The translations under genes and the position numbers were made by a program. From the NCBI GenBank assembly GCA_946615785.1, contig CAMOIA010000126.1, positions 1 to 5,328 of the forward strand: 5,328 nucleotides of DNA, written 5' to 3'. Below the pieces are notes generated by a model. It was not told the origin of the DNA. It did no database searches and saw nothing but the letters and a program-made list of their open reading frames with translations. The DNA comes from an uncultured Clostridia bacterium. Lineage in GTDB: Bacteria; Bacillota; Clostridia; Christensenellales; Aristaeellaceae. This document shows, piece by piece, positions 4,320-5,328 of this stretch (positions within the stretch are counted from its first letter, which is position 1; the number at the start of each line of letters is the position of its first letter).

Positions 4320-5328
4320 CCGGAAAAAGCCCGCACGGGGGCGACATTTATCAAAACCGGGGCTTCCTCGATTTCTCCGCCAACATCAATCCCATGGGCA
4401 TGCCCGGGCCTGTGAGAGAAGCCCTGATCCGGGCCGCGGAACACGCCGACGTCTATCCCGATCCCCGCTGCGGCGCGCTCCGGGAAAGGCTCTCCCGCGC
4501 GGAAGGCGTACCGGCGGACTGCATCCTCTGCGGAAACGGCGCGGCGGAGCTGATTTATCTTTACGCCTACGCCCTGGCCGCCCGGGACGAACGCCCCGCC
4601 CTCGTTCTCTCCCCGACATTCTGCGAGTATGAGCTGGCTCTTCATGCGGCCGGGGTTCCCGTCGAGCGGTATTTTCTGCGGGAGGAGGACGGATTTCGGC
4701 TGACGGAGGCGGTTCTCGCAGAGAATTTCAGCCGTTTTTCCGCCGTCTTTCTCTGCTCGCCGGACAATCCCACGGGCATCTGCACAGAGCCGGGGCTGGT
4801 TGACGCGCTGGCGGAGAACGGGGTGCGGCTGTTCTGCGATTTCTGCTTTCTCGACCTGACGGAGGATCCGGAGCGGTACGCCATTCCCAGCCTGATCCGG
4901 GAACATCCGAACGTGACGGTGCTCCGGGCTTTCACCAAGAGCTATGCCATGGCCGGGGTGCGGCTGGGATACGCCATGTGCTCCGACGCGGCCTTCCTCG
5001 GCTCCATGGCGGAGGGGACCCAGTGCTGGAACGTGTCCGTCATGGCGCAGGAAGCCGGGATCGCCGCCCTGGACTGCCGGGGTTGGCTCCGGGAATCGGT
5101 GAAGCGCATCGCTTCCGAGCGGGAGAGGCTGGCGGGAGGGCTCAGGGAGCTTGGCCTGCGGGTCCTGCCGGGGGAGGCCAACTATCTGCTGCTGCACGGG
5201 CGGGGGGATCTTGCCGCCCTTCTGCGGGAGCGGGGGATCCTGGTGCGGGAATGCGCCGATTATCCGGGACTTTGTCCGGGCTGGGTCCGCGTCGCCGTCC
5301 GGACGCCGGAGGAAAACAACAGACTGCT
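4310..5328 (+). CDS. cobD: CobD, L-threonine-O-3-phosphate decarboxylase, runs off right edge
   Basis: A PLP-dependent class I aminotransferase-fold enzyme that decarboxylates L-threonine phosphate to (R)-1-amino-2-propanol O-2-phosphate, the linker CbiB uses. The 339 codons present cover nearly the whole family length (about 340-365). Motifs: HGGDIYQ (9-15), LDFSANINPMG (20-30, typical of CobD and distinguishing it from HisC), SPDNPTG (150-156), Asp177 expected to contact the PLP ring nitrogen, the Schiff-base Lys210 in FTKSYAMAGVRLGYA, and C-terminal VRECADYPGL (312-321) with WVRVAVRTPEEN (325-336), whose Arg327 is the expected carboxylate-binding residue. The ATG at 4310-4312 overlaps the end of cbiB by 10 bases, with GGAG (4296-4299) 10 bases upstream, pointing to translational coupling. 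One oddity is DFCF where the family usually has DE(A/C)F. The stop lies outside the window. HisC is the main alternative, judged unlikely from the N-terminal motif and cbiB linkage. Confidence 0.94.
   Translation, partial: MLLTGKSPHGGDIYQNRGFLDFSANINPMGMPGPVREALIRAAEHADVYPDPRCGALRERLSRAEGVPADCILCGNGAAELIYLYAYALAARDERPALVLSPTFCEYELALHAAGVPVERYFLREEDGFRLTEAVLAENFSRFSAVFLCSPDNPTGICTEPGLVDALAENGVRLFCDFCFLDLTEDPERYAIPSLIREHPNVTVLRAFTKSYAMAGVRLGYAMCSDAAFLGSMAEGTQCWNVSVMAQEAGIAALDCRGWLRESVKRIASERERLAGGLRELGLRVLPGEANYLLLHGRGDLAALLRERGILVRECADYPGLCPGWVRVAVRTPEENNRL

Noticed and set aside
4205..5197. Minus-strand open frame of 330 codons
   Set aside because: It is antisense to cobD and the end of cbiB, which carry full family motifs. 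Its product is low-complexity and rich in Arg, Gly and Pro, typical of a shadow frame.

Overview
The window looks like chromosomal DNA from a fairly GC-rich member of the Clostridia or a related Gram-positive lineage. The reasons are a perfect CIRCE/HrcA operator, strong AGGAGG-type ribosome binding sites, a clostridial-style HtpG N-terminus, a small two-TM SecG, and an anaerobe-type cobalamin gene pair. The species cannot be named from the sequence alone.

Left part (1 to about 2850, all minus strand): secG (2566-2793), then a duplicated-ATPase ABC-F protein (567-2483), then the start of htpG (N-terminal 132 codons, running off the left edge). secG has its own promoter and is followed by an intrinsic terminator. 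htpG has a near-consensus promoter (TTGCAA-N17-TATAAT) with a perfect CIRCE operator just upstream of the -35 box. The CIRCE palindrome is followed by six T's on the transcribed strand, so it may also terminate ABC-F transcription.

Middle (2794-3074): a divergent intergenic region with a leftward promoter for secG and a rightward promoter (TTGCAA-N17-TATACT) for the next gene.

Right part (3075-5328, plus strand): one open frame begins as the N-terminal half of lipoprotein signal peptidase LspA and continues, without a stop or frame change, into an almost complete CbiB (adenosylcobinamide-phosphate synthase). The join is near 3375-3400. It is followed, with a 10-base overlap, by cobD (L-threonine-O-3-phosphate decarboxylase), which runs off the right edge. 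CobD makes (R)-1-amino-2-propanol phosphate and CbiB attaches it to adenosylcobyric acid, so the two genes form consecutive steps of late cobalamin synthesis.

The most unusual feature is the LspA-CbiB junction. LspA loses both catalytic aspartate blocks, CbiB loses its own start, and codon preference changes across the join. It is either a real deletion/insertion that put cobalamin genes under the lspA promoter, or a chimeric join made during assembly. The sequence alone cannot decide. Apart from this I see no mobile element, CRISPR array, tRNA or rRNA.
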